A stretch of 64,000 nt of DNA from Gyrodactylus bullatarudis. Its lineage: Eukaryota > Platyhelminthes > Monogenea > Gyrodactylidea > Gyrodactylidae. Below, one piece after another: positions 9,412 through 21,044 of the stretch. Below the pieces are notes generated by a model. It saw only the letters and a program-made list of their open reading frames with translations, searched no databases and was not told where the DNA came from. Position 1 is the stretch's first letter, and every line of letters begins with the position of its first letter. The translations under genes were made by a program, and so were the position numbers. The stretch lies in the NCBI GenBank assembly GCA_012064415.1, contig SSNU01000052.1, positions 1 to 64,000 on the forward strand, written 5' to 3'.

Positions 9412-12400
9412 TATACTGTTTTTGAAATATTTTTTAGTATTGATACTATAATAGAAAATTTTAAAAATTTGATACTACTTTGGAAAATAATACCGGACTG
9501 TTATACTATTGGTGAAAATAATTAAAAAATTGATACTAACTTGGTGAATAGTCCAATATTTAAATGTGATTCCACAAGAATCACATTCATTGAGATTTGT
9601 TTTTATCCCTTCCCTAAGAAAGTCAATTTTATTTTCAAATTTTACTAGTATTATTTTATCTTAGTTTAAATTAATATGGCTGAGATGATAATAAATTTTC
9701 CAAAATTTCTAAATTCGCCTATCGATATGAAAAATAATCCTTGAGTATTTTATGGTTAATTCCAAAAATATTCAAAAACTAAACTATAGAAAATCTGAAT
9801 TAACCTAAATTTAGTATATTTGATTTGAGTTTGATTAAACTTTCAAGTTACTCATGAACATGTGATTTCTTTTGAAAATCAAATATAATTTTGATTTGCT
9901 ATCAACAGCTGAGTATACACAAGGATATTTGATTAACTGTTTTATACAATATTCAATGAATATTATTCATTCAAACATTAAATATATCTCCCTATTATCA
10001 GTTTAATTAAAATTTTCAGTTCTATAATTTCCATAAAACAGAATCCTTTTGATCATTGAGATGAAAGAGGTGAGCTTTCTTACATTCAACGAAAAGAATT
10101 CTTAACCAAATTTCTCCTCTAAAGATTATTTGCAATTTTATTCATTCAAAAAATAAGTATTCAAAGTGTCCCATTTGTACAAATAAAAATCAACTTATGG
10201 CCGACAGAAAGACAGAACTTCTTCAAATTGGAGACTTTTTTGAAAATAAATTCATGTAAAACTGTAGTTGACATGAAGATGAGTAATATTTAGAAATATT
10301 AAGTTTTTCTGTTAAAAAATAGAACATTTTGAGTATTCCATAGTGTAAATGGATATTTTTTTAGTTAAGGGTTAAACTTAAACCAGGCAAATAATAAAGG
10401 ACGAATTTTTGTTTTTAATATTCTGACAGGAAATGTTAATGTTGCTGTAATAAAAGTATGAATTTCCCTCTTAATCTCCCTATAAATGGATGCAATTCAT
10501 ATCTCATACTCTGCAAAGTGTACTTTTGATTAAAGTGTTCTGATTAGAGATTAGATTTTAAAAAAAGATGAGGATCATCTCTACTACAAATTCAATGATT
10601 CCAAGCGTATCATCATTTTATAATTCCTGCGCCAGTAATGTCTCAGACATATGAGAAAAGTATGGATTTACAAAACAGGAAGATGTAATGAAAAACTATA
10701 AAAGGAAATTCTATGTGATAAATTGTTAATAAAAAGGATAAATTCAGGTAATCAATTAATAATAATCCATTGTGGTTGGACGTGTTTAAAATCACATTCC
10801 ATTTATAAAGTCGACCAGTGTAAGCTTAAATGATATTTCTCTTTTTTTACTGCTGTCTATTGGTTCACATTAGACTCGGACGAAATTTCGTAAAGTTTAT
10901 GAAAAGTTCGTAAAGTTCGATAGTATCATTTCCATTTTTAAGAGACTGAACAATACAAAGGTCTCGAGAAATTATTTATAAATATTTAAATCATTCGAGA
11001 AACCTCAATTTCCAATTGATATCTAAACGAAGACTTCATCTTGATAAAAATGGTATGGTTTCATAGAATTACTTTTACAAATTCAATGAATCAAAAATTT
11101 TTCTTGCTTAAACCATAAAAACATTGAAATGGAAATCATGTGGCGTAAAGTTACTTTTTGTTCATGTCACAAAAGGTTTCCCATTGTTTTGAAATATATT
11201 TTAATGAGGAGTTATCGTTCATTTTTATCACCCAAATGATCTTCAAGGATGATTAACTTTTTTTGCAGTTCGTGATTAGCTTTAGAGAATTTTTTTCTTG
11301 AAATTGAAAAATACATGAATTATTAATCAATCAAATTGAAAAGAATTTGGATTTTTCCCTCAATGCTTTATGATTTTTTCACACGATGTACAGATAATTT
11401 TAGATGGATACAGATTAAAGCTCAAGAATGGGTATTTATCAGAGGAATTCTTCATTAATTAGAATGACCTTTCTTATTTTGGGGACTTTGTTTCTAAAAT
11501 CAACCAAGAAAAATTTATTTTGTAAATAAGCAACATGTAGAAATTATAGTGTTTTTATTTTATTTAAATTATGACTTAGTTCACAGCTAAGGCTTGAGAC
11601 TCAAGATTTTGTAAAGACTATATAGTAAGAGATATAGGTTTCAGTAGCTGGATGGAAATTGAGTTCATTTTCGATTAAACTTAAGACTTTTTTATTATGA
11701 ATGGTAAGAATGTAATTAAAGCTTATTCTTCGGAATTGTTTGTTTAAATAATTTATGGAATTGATGTTTTTTCTGATTTTGAACCTTCAGCTGAATGGTT
11801 CATTCAATGAAGTTGGGTAATTTGGACAGTAATTCCTTTTATACCATGAGAGCAGATCATTCAGATTTCAGGATTACTTTAGAATGGATTGAGCTCCAGA
11901 AAAGTATGAATTTTCAGGAGCTGGATGAATAATTGAATTTAAAATAAACTGATGAGTTCATCCTCAAAATAATAAAATTTTCTACTTGAAATTTTTACGC
12001 TCTAATACACTTATCGCGGCCTCAAAGATAAAACCTCTTTGGGTTTGTTGATAAGCATTCTTTTTCGAGAAGTTTCTCAATCTTAAATGATTTATTTTGT
12101 TTATTCTGTGAGACTTTAGGGATGAATTTAATTCAAAATTATTGGCTTTTTGTTTCAACAATACAAAATCAGAGTATTTTTCGAATTTTATTGAAAAGTT
12201 TAAAATGATACTATAATTTCAATTAGTTTCAAGTATAGAATCTTTTTCTTAGATTCCGTAATCATTTTTAGAAAAGTTGGACACGAATTTAACTACATTC
12301 GATTCCTGCTTAAAAATACTACTCTCTTTGATGGCAATGAATATGCGGAATTTATTCTTTTGAGCAACACATTAACAGAAACAGAAATGTTTGATATTCA

Positions 12401-15132
12401 TATTTTCCACAGTTACATACACACTTGATGAAATGCAACAAGAAAAATGCCCAAATAGAATGTCGTTCAACAATAAAAATAATTGAAAGAATATTTTGAA
12501 GCGTATATATATACCGATAGTTACCGATAGGGATACGTACGTACAGATATTTAATGAAGAAATATATATCCATTTGGTAGCATTTTTTGATCCACAAAAA
12601 AATTAATTAATTCACAAAGAAAGTCTAGAATGGATCAAATTGAGCTACAAAACGTATAAGCATAATATATATATTTTGAGTATTTCTCATTAAATTTATT
12701 CTTGATTTTAGAATAGACAATCATTGAGGACACATGATTAGGGTATTGAGTAAATTCGTATCAACTAACAATTTAAACAAGCTCCATATGAGTTTGTAAA
12801 ATTACTAAAATCTATCGATAAAAAATAAATTCATCTTCAAGTATTTTATCATCTTGCTCCAAAATATCTTCTGTATTACTGCTGTAATAAGATAAACTAA
12901 ATTATGAAAAAAATTTATTTTCATGATTTTAACTCAAATTATATCTTCCAACAAAGTAGGTTAGGTTTTCAAATTTATTAAGAAAGAAATTTCTCATGAA
13001 TACAAAAATTCTGAGCAGTCAAAAAATTTTGAAAATTTTGTTCATCTTCTTACAAAAGATATTTTTGGGATGATACGAAGATATCAGTGAAGGGTGAAAT
13101 TTTTAACCTTATATTAGTACCAACTTTTCTGATAGAACTATAAATTCTTAGCACAATTTTTTATTGAAGCATGTGTCGAAAATGCTTCCCCATTATGTCA
13201 TTCAGTTTTAAAAAGAATTTTTCAAATCGCCGCTCAGTTTTCAATAAATTATACGCTTTAAAAATGTGCAAGACATGATCTGAGTACTGAATTTATCAGA
13301 AAATTAAGCACTCCCGTGAGTTGTTCGGAGAAAAAAATGTCACCCTAGCCTAATGAAGACCTTTGAAAAGAGAAAAAATAATTCTAATGAAAACATGAAT
13401 TTGATTTTAATTCATTAAAAAAGCAAAAATAGAAATATATATCCCACACGAATTAATAATTTTCCTTTTTGTCTATAAAAGGATAGGGACTATGATTTTT
13501 ATTATCAAATGTAAAATTTTAATTTATATTTTGAATATTCAAAAGAGATTACCAAAAACAATGATTAATGTAGCAGACATTTATTAAAAATATTTGTAAT
13601 GCAATAAAACTCATTAAACTGTTATAAATTAAAATCTATAGATAATACTGCATGTTAGGCATAGATTTTCAAAATCAAAAATGTTCAATTTCATTTTTCC
13701 TGGGTGTAAAAATGAAGTTAAGAATGAATACTTTATTCCAAATTAATTTATCTCCAAAATAATCTTCTATTATTAGTTTCAAAGCTTCATTTTTAGTAAA
13801 AACTCAAGTTTGATATCACATTCAATGAAGATATCGAAGGTTCTGATATAAATGTAGTTAATCCATGAGACGTATTTCACTCACATTATATTGAAAATGA
13901 TTTGGAGAATGCAAGGGATTCGTTTTCATGTCATCGATAATAAAAACACCAACACGATTCCGAATAAAAAGAGAGAAATAAGAGGGATTTCTATTTACGA
14001 TTTCTATAAAATTAAAAAAATCTGAAATTATTTTATAATTATTTAATTAGTTTTCGGAATCTTTCTGAATCTGAAGAACCTTAGTTGGGCAGTTCAGTAT
14101 AAACCTTAACAAGAGCTACTAATTAGTCATCGTATATCATTAAAAGAAATTTTGATCGACATATGATAACTAAACAAATCAACAATCGAAGATTTACTCT
14201 ATTTTCTTGAGTAGATAGATTCCAGAATAGCATATTGACTGAAGGATAACTTTTCATTGATAAGATGATTATGAGATTCTTGTATGATTCAGTCAGAATC
14301 ATTCCGAGCTTTTATACTTTTATTTAAGTTTATTTTTAGGTTTCCTCGAAACATTGATTTTGTTGATCGTCCCTATTGAACTCAGCTTCTTAGCCTAGAT
14401 GAGCTAAAGTAATCAAATTAATAATAGTTATTATATTTGATAAAAATAATCTTCAAACTTTATCACAACGAATTTCGCTCCAGATCAATAAAATTATGAA
14501 AATTTTCAAAAAAAATTTTAGTTAAAGAACTAACTTAAACCAAAATAAAATAGTTTTTAGACTTGTTAGAAAATGAAATTTCTCTCAAAACCAATTCTCA
14601 AAATCTTACTCAAAAATCATTAATTTTCACATAAGGAAATTTAAAAATTCTTGTGAGTTTGATTATATAATTGTCTAAATTAACTTTAGACTCTTTAATT
14701 CTAAATAATAAATAATGGGAGATATAGATATCGTTTAAAAAAAATGTTTGCTAAGATATTGAATTTTGAACTATCCAACAATCAAATTTAACGAGCTTAA
14801 TGCTAAATTACTTCATTACTGAAATTTTTTTTAATGAATTCAAATTATTCTGAAACTTAATCATGTAAATATTTTGAATAATTATCCCACATTACTAGAA
14901 ATGTGTATCTGAAACCCAAATTTTGTTCTTTAAAGTTTTTGTTTCAAAGAAATAGAAATTACTGAACCATAAGCAATGCATTTTCATAAGAATGGTTTCG
15001 AAGTTTTGTGCATTTACGAGTTTTGGCATTTAAAATTGAATATTCAATGAAATATTCTTAATAAAGTTTATTTGGATTAGAGAAATAAAAACATGTCACA
15101 TCTACAATAATGATAGCTCTTTGTCCCCTTAG
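9412..15132. other. Long non-coding stretch with repeat fragments
   Basis: No convincing gene. MITE family B fragments lie near 9707-9790 and 12800-12880, recognised by the TCGCC-ATCGATATGA core. The block near 13130-13260 (GTGTCGAAAATGCTTCCCCA.. and CGCTCAGTTTTCAAT) is repeated near 36377-36470. A 21-bp string at about 13860-13880 recurs inverted near 42531. Confidence 0.4.
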
Positions 15133-15303
15133 AAGGTTGCATCCAGTTTTATAAACATTCCCTCAAAACCCTTTTCTCCATTGTCAATGATGGGGATGAA
15201 TCTTGTCATTCTCTCAAAGGGAATTGAAACATTGTTTATGAGGATTACAGAAACCATTTTTGTCATGAATGAATTGATTAAAGATCATAATGATAACCTA
15301 AAG
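15133..15303 (+). CDS. Candidate internal exon of an unidentified gene
   Basis: A pyrimidine-rich acceptor (TTTGTCCCCTTAG) precedes 171 bp that is open in only one frame. It is followed by a consensus donor AAG|GTGAGT at 15304. It would encode 57 residues, rich in Met, Ile and Leu, with segments SPLSMMGMNLVILSKGIE and MNELIKDHNDNLK, phase 0 at both ends. I do not recognise the family and found no flanking exons. Two good splice sites around a frame-exclusive ORF are suggestive but could be chance. Confidence 0.35.
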
Positions 15304-15848
15304 GTGAGTAATGTTTTATCTGTGTTTTTAAAGCCTGGAATTAAAATAGGTAAGAAGAAGAAGGTGTAAAAGTTCACATAATTAACAGTGAAGAGAATTG
15401 AAAATTAGATAAATTCAAATGTCAATATGAAACAGTATCACACTCACTTTTGTTGCTATGACAATTTTTTTTCATAAATTTAGGATCACAGTAATCCAAA
15501 TAAGAATTATAATTATCTCTTTTAGGGAAATTGTTTATTTCTTGGCTGTACTTTAGAGTTGATGCGGGATCTCTGTGTGAATGAAAATTTTCCAAATTTT
15601 TTTCAAATAAAGAACAAAAGTTGAATGTAAGATAAATGATGAATTTTAGACTTGGACTAAAATTTCCAAAATTACTAAAGTAGCCTATAGTTGTTGTCAA
15701 ATTAATTCCACAATATTTCGCTTCAAAGTAAACTAATTTTAAACTAAAAATAAACATTTTTATACTATCACTGCCACTTAGGGTCATTAAGAAAAGGGGA
15801 ATTTTGAAAATATGCCATTTATTTAAAAAAATTTGAAAAGATACGATT
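15304..15848. other. Non-coding
   Basis: AT-rich sequence between the candidate exon and the Ginger-like element. The reverse-strand frame at 15422-15787 shows no recognisable domain. Confidence 0.3.
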
Positions 15849-17215
15849 TGTATATGTTACCGTTAATCTTGTTACTCTTGATAGTCTTAGCCTTGTCGAT
15901 ACCGAAATTTTTGACAGAATTCATTTTAATCACACAAGTCTTGGACATGCCGGGCGAGACATTTTAAAGAAATATCTGGACGCGAGATTTTATAATATTA
16001 CTCAAGAACAGATTAAAACATACCTCTCATTATGTTCAGTGTGCAAAAAGAATACGAGCATAACTAAGAAAGGACTCGTCACAAACCCGATCAAGAGTTC
16101 AGGATTTAATGAACATATACAAATTTCAATTCGATTTTGTAGATCTCGATCTAGACGATGATTCATTTCAAGAAGATAAATTTCAATGTAAGAAATATTA
16201 TAATTAATAATCTATTTTATAGCTCTAGAAAACATTCATGACGTTCCTCTCCTTGAACCTTGATGAGAAAATCAAAGAAAGTTCTCCTCAAAATTATAAT
16301 AGATTTATCCTGGACGCAGAACTCCAAGAAAATCACGATGAGAATCGCAAGAAAATGATATCTAAGACTGCTAGAACTTTTGAATTCGGCCAAAACGTTT
16401 TAGTTAGAGTCCCAGAAGTTGATAGGGCCAAGCTAGATAACAGAAACCTAGTTTGTGTTGTAGTAGAAGTAATTGATGAATCGTTCTACAAGGTTGGGAC
16501 GAAGAATGGTGTAATTGATGGACTGTATTCAGCAAATCAACTTACACTTCTAGATGAAAGATTTCTCGATGTTGAAGATGTCCCCGAATGCAGTTTTTCT
16601 CATAGAAGGCAGAGTTGTCTTCAATCTCTGGTCGATGGTCAAGGGTTTCTGAGATGTGATTGTCGGACAAAATGTGTCACAAATTGTTGCAGAGGTAAGA
16701 AGAATTCAAGATGTCATAATAGCTTATCTTGCAACAATAAATGATTTCTCTACAATTCTCAACTAATCTTATATTTTTTAAAACTAGTTTTGAGCTTAGG
16801 ATTACTAACTTAATATTTTGAACCTTGGTTATAAGTTTAACAAACTAGCCGGTTACAATTGTATAGGAAGTTCCAAGTAGGGACCCTACACTATTAGATT
16901 TTTTAAATGATAAACAAAGTGAAAGATTTAATGGAAATCAAAAAGATTATGAACCCGTATAGTGATATCAGTTTGAAAAATTTATTTCAGTCAGCCAAAC
17001 TTATTACCAAGTATCAAGATCAACAAACTATATTTTATAACTAGTTAATCTTAAAACCTGGTAATAAGTTTATCAAGCTATGCCGTTAAGACTATCAGGT
17101 AGTCTTAAGACTATCAAAGATTTCAGTTAATCTTGTTACCGAGTAACAAGTTTAACAAGCCATTCCGTTAGTCTTAAGACTATCAAGAGTAACAAGATTA
17201 ACGGTAACATATACA
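15849..17215 (+). mobile_element. Ginger/KRBA2-like DNA transposon, internally deleted
   Basis: Perfect 41-bp terminal inverted repeats lie at 15849-15889 and 17175-17215. They begin TGTATATGTTACCGTTAATC and so end TGT..ACA, as in Ginger elements. Inside are integrase zinc-finger and C-terminal domains but no DDE core. Subterminal repeats built from TTAATCTTGTTAC, TTTAACAAGCCATTCCGTTA and AGTCTTAAGACTATCA lie between about 17040 and 17175. Flanking four-base strings (GATT, CACT) do not form a target-site duplication. A second family member is at 33477-34771. Confidence 0.75.
15900..16744 (+). pseudogene. Integrase-like transposase remnant (H2C2 finger plus C-terminal domain)
   Basis: About 15922-16080 encodes HFNHTSLGHAGRDIL..CSVCKK, the H2C2 zinc-binding domain that precedes retroviral-type integrase cores. 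The frame then shifts into FDFVDLDLDD, the start of a core domain. The catalytic core is deleted. From 16238 an open frame of 168 codons gives FGQNVLVRVPEVDRAKLD, then VVVEVIDESFYKVGTKNG, then a cysteine cluster (CDCRTKCVTNCC..CHNSLSC). This matches the arrangement of KRBA2-like and Ginger integrases. The first ATG at 16238 is only the first available one. It cannot be an active transposase. Confidence 0.65.
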
Positions 17216-18461
17216 CACTGAATAAGCCCAAGATAATATTTTAAATAAAGGATTAAATTAAATATTCCAGATTCAGAGGATATATCACCCTTATAAGAAA
17301 CCTAAAAATGCAGATATTCAATAAAAATATGATCTGGATTTCAAGATCCAATCACTTAAGATCTGATGAACTGATTTTCTTGCCTTGACTATTTATGAAA
17401 CCAGCACATTTTTATCTTTCAAGCTAGACCATTCGAAGCTCGAGAAAACGTATACTTGATTCCCACCCCTTCACTATGTGATCCAAAACCCTAATTTTGA
17501 TCGGTGGCTTAAAAGTAGACATACACAAAACAGGGTTTTTAGAGTCCCTATGGAAAAAGAACTTTTCTTTTATATACACAGAGGCTTTTGAACTCTCTAA
17601 AACCTCTTTGAACCTAGCAATTAAGCTGTAAAAACTCAATTACATCTAAATTTTACTATTAAAAACACGAGTTAAACGGAAAACTGAATGCGCCAATGAA
17701 TTTCTCGTTAAATTTTGGTACGATTATATAACATTAGCGAAATATTACGCTCTAATTTCTTCGGACTAGGACGGCCATCGAGTTTCAGTTCACAGTGATT
17801 TTGTATATTCGAATAAATTCATAGATGGCTTTCTGATTTATTAAAAATTATGAAAAAATTGTAACAAAAAATACAAATAACCTCATCTAACTTATTCTAT
17901 AATTTGACTTATAAATTTATGGCAATATTTAAGATATTTCTATATTTGAACTGTCTTAAGGACCCTACTGCCAATTTAACAAAAATTTATTTTGAAGAAA
18001 AATCAACAAAATTTTCAATCTGAAATACATTTTTCTAATGAAATTGAACATTTTAGTATTGAAAAATCATGCCTGATAATAACCAAAGAATTCAAATATT
18101 CAATCACCACAGGACTATCTACTAGTATTTAAGATTTACTCAATTTGCGGATCAAAAATTTGGCCCAAGGTGTTTTCAGTAATTTTAGTAAAGTTTTTAA
18201 AAGAACATTCAATAATAAATAATGAATGTTGGCCGAGGTTAGAGGACTGCTCAACTCCTTAGTATATTTAACTGCATATAGAAGCACTTTAAGCATAGAA
18301 AGCTAAGTTTGAAAATGTATTTAAAAATACTCTAACATTTCTGGAAAAGAAGGTAGATATTTTACATGTTTTTTATATTTAATTAATTTTACTTCGCATA
18401 TTTGGGATGTCTTAGTGGGTTTAGTACCTAACCTTATTAATACCAATTATTACCAAGTATT
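17216..18461. other. Non-coding
   Basis: AT-rich, no gene seen. The minus-strand frame at 17424-17639 has no recognisable features. Confidence 0.3.
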
Positions 18462-18951
18462 TACTAGACATGGACAAAATTTTGCAAACTTCCTAAATCG
18501 CCCATCGATATGAAAAAACTAATCTTCAAGTATTTAAATATAATCCCACCAAATTTCGCTTCAAAATACCTTTTTCTGGGATAAGATAAACAAAATTGTG
18601 AAAATTTTCAAATTTAGAACGTTTTTATTGTTTTATATTCATAATTTTAACTTGAATTCACATTATTTCTTTTACACATAGATGTAAAAATGACTTAAAT
18701 GCTTTTAAAATTGTCTTTTCAATAGCTCAAAAACGAAATTTCTATTATTTTTCATGAATATTACAATTTTGATATGTCAAAAAACGTTTTAAATTAAAAA
18801 AGTTTCACAATTTTGTTTATCTTATTCCAGAAGCATAGAAAGGTATTTTGAAGCGAAATTTGGTGGTATTATATTAAAATACTTGAAGATTAAATTTATC
18901 ACATCGATGGGCGATTTAAGTAATTTTACAAAATTTCGTCCAAGTCTAGTA
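18462..18951. mobile_element. MITE family B, complete copy
   Basis: A 490-bp palindromic element. The left end is TACTAGACATGGACAAAATT and the right end is the complement, TTTCGTCCAAGTCTAGTA. The arms include CCTAAATCGCCCATCGATAT / CATCGATGGGCGATTTAAG and CACCAAATTTCGCTTCAAAA / its complement. TA at each edge fits a mariner-type target duplication. No coding capacity. Fragments lie near 1.6, 9.7 and 12.8 kb. Confidence 0.75.
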
Positions 18952-19815
18952 TTTACCCCCTCGAATTTTTGGAAATTTCTACCTTTGTTCTCACATGGTT
19001 CTGAGAATAGATTTTTACATGAATAAAATCCTCTGTATCTGTTTATTATTAAAATCTGTTCGTGAATTGAAATGTTGATAGTTTTAAAAATTGAGCTGTA
19101 CTCTAGCCGAGGTACTTCAAGAGATTCCATTAAAAAATTAATTTTATTAAATATACTCACTTAAACGGATGATAATGTCGAAATTAATCCACCCATCATT
19201 TTTGATCAGGTAATTCTTTCAGATCATAATTATTTTTGTTGTTGTTGTAAATGAATGAAGAGGAAAACAAGATGGTCACAAATTAGTAGTTGTTATGATA
19301 TTATATTAGATCATATACAGAGGAGTAATATTATTTCTCAATTCTTTTCAAAATTCATTCAGATGAAATTCAACCAATGAGAATCAAGGGAAGAAAAAAA
19401 ACACACAAATAGACTGAATGGAATCTTGATACGAACTGTATGAAAACATCCCAGCGAATCATTTTTAAATCATTTCAAATTCAATTTAGTAAAAATCATT
19501 TTGATCGAATGTTGAAATAATTTTGTACTTAACGAATCCGATACATTTGGGAAAATATTTTTCTTTCAAAAGATAATAAATAATTTTACTGGTAATGCAG
19601 ATTGTAGGAGAATTGATTGTAAAAACTTGATGAATTATTGAGAAATCGGATTGTACCAAGATATCAAACCATCATAGTGTTGTTATAACTTTTTAAGGCG
19701 GTTTTAATACTTGTAAATTAATTGAATGATTTTCCTGTCTAAATGTTTTGAAAGTCTTGGAATAAGTTTTTCACTTGAGAAATGCTTAATTCAACTTTGA
19801 AGATCTAAAAGTCAA
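18952..19815. other. Non-coding
   Basis: AT-rich, no gene or clear repeat recognised. Confidence 0.3.
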
Positions 19816-19820
19816 ATATT

Positions 19821-19850
19821 AGGTTGTGCGACAAGTAATGAGACTCCAAC
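19821..19850 (+). repeat. Solitary mariner-like terminal repeat
   Basis: TTAGGTTGTGCGACAAGTAA reads like a mariner terminal inverted repeat, directly after a TA. I did not find a matching inverted end or a transposase nearby, so this is an orphan end or a heavily decayed copy. Confidence 0.45.
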
Positions 19851-20413
19851 TTGAACAAAAGTTTTATCCTCCAAAACTAAGATGAATTCGAACAAATTTG
19901 GTACCATTAGAATGAAAATTAATCACTCTACTTGTTTGAACTTATTAGAAAGAAAAAATACTTTTACTTTTGAATATCAATAGTTTTCATTTCAAGTGTT
20001 TTATCCTCGTTTTGAGATTCAAATTCGAGATTAATATCAGAGTACAGAGATAACTTAAGGGCATTACAGCGATAATATTTCTTTTAGAGAGATTAGTTTT
20101 TCCAAGAATTTCAGTAGTCTAGTGTAACTCAAATTTAAAGTTGGGAAGAAAAGAGTAATCTCATCTGGGATTGTGTTAAAATTCAAATTCATTTTTGTAT
20201 TTTAAAATTGTTTTTCTTTTAGCTGACAAATCTCCATTATATAAACATCTCCCAGGAGACTATTCTAAAACCGAAATATGGCATTTAATTATTTAACCCA
20301 AAATTAAAAAGAAATTTCTTTCACAAATTTGACATCAAAAGATGAATGCTGATTTCCAAATCACTTTACTGAGGTGAATCAAACAATAATAATTTTGAAG
20401 ACGAGTGAATAAT

Positions 20414-20453
20414 GAGTAATAAAGCTTTTATTTCACCGGTTCTCATCAGACTC
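20414..20453 (-). ncRNA. Hammerhead-ribozyme-like motif, copy H2' (left arm)
   Basis: Minus-strand mirror of the motif at 20583-20622, with the same core, stem I (GAGT/ACTC) and stem III (ATAAA/TTTAT). A TATAAAT at 20469-20475 and CCAATCAGAGG at 20502-20512 lie upstream on the minus strand, as in copy H1. Confidence 0.5.
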
Positions 20454-20582
20454 TTACACCGCCTTGATATTTATACATAAAATAATGAAAAAATTAAAAA
20501 TCCTCTGATTGGACAAATGGGAATTGAAAGAATATCACAGGGAGGAGGGGTAAGGGTATGTATAAATATCAAGCCGGTGTAA

Positions 20583-20622
20583 GAGTCTGATGAGAACCGG
20601 TGAAATAAAAGCTTTATTACTC
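20583..20622 (+). ncRNA. Hammerhead-ribozyme-like motif, copy H2 (right arm)
   Basis: Core CTGATGA at 20587-20593 and GAAA at 20602-20605. Stem I is GAGT 20583-20586 with ACTC 20619-20622. Stem III is ATAAA 20605-20609 with TTTAT 20613-20617 around AGC. The predicted cleavage nucleotide is T20618. Compared with copy H1, all four stem-I pairs changed while staying complementary. The stem-II segment GAACCGGT does not make a proper hairpin, but its palindromic ACCGGT could pair between two molecules. Confidence 0.5.
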
Positions 20623-20643
20623 ATTATTCACTCGTCTTCAAAA

Positions 20644-20934
20644 TCCTCTAAGAAATCAATATTTCTACTAATTCAGATAATAATAATTTTGTACTCCTAT
20701 AATGTGAATTTTCACAATTTCAACCTTCAAATTTTTAATAATAATATTGCCTTTAGACATTAAACCTACTAGCAAAGTGTGGTCACTAGTTATTACTATA
20801 TCCATGTGAATCTAATTTGTTGGAGATAGTCTTCTCATACCTAGATATTAGAGTTCGGATAAGAGTTCTTCCTTACTCTAATTTACATTTGATTGAATAA
20901 GTCCCCTTTTCAAGACCTTTTACATTCAATAAAG
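20644..20934. other. Non-coding with a dispersed repeat
   Basis: Contains the second copy of the 1560-1590 repeat (CTACTAGCAAAGTGTGGTC near 20767). No gene seen. Confidence 0.35.
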
Positions 20935-21044
20935 TTAAACCTCTGACTGTGAGATAATAGTTTGAATCGATTTAGCACCTGGCTTGTTGTCGTTGCACAC
21001 TTTGCAATCAATCTCTACTCTCTGTGTATTAGAGACTAATTCTG
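20935..21044 (-). pseudogene. Short coding-like remnant with a CxxC motif
   Basis: On the minus strand an acceptor-like AAGGTCCTTCAG is followed by about 36 open codons ending in a stop at 20935-20937. The product includes AELVSNTQRVEIDCKVCNDN and then KPGAKSIQTII. The CKVC-DNKPG string resembles a zinc-knuckle of transposon integrases, but the match is too short to assign. Confidence 0.2.

Larger units (their letters stand above)
20393..20643. repeat. Long hairpin carrying two hammerhead-like modules head to head
   Basis: The left arm 20393-20478 and right arm 20557-20643 are inverted copies of about 86 bp with one clear mismatch (GCCTTGATA versus GGCTTGATA). They are separated by about 78 bp. 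Each arm contains a TATA-like box and a CTGATGA..GAAA motif. The loop carries CCTCTGATTGG, the complement of the CCAATCAGA box used by the minus-strand module. The minus-strand module is therefore complete and the plus-strand arm is an inverted duplicate of its TATA-hammerhead part. Confidence 0.9.

Noticed and set aside
11951..11975. CTGATGAG near 11951 as another hammerhead motif
   Set aside because: No GAAA follows at a usable distance and no stem I or stem III pairing was found.
12352..12597. 81-codon minus-strand ORF
   Set aside because: Low-complexity AT-rich translation (Ile/Tyr/Phe) without domain or splice support.
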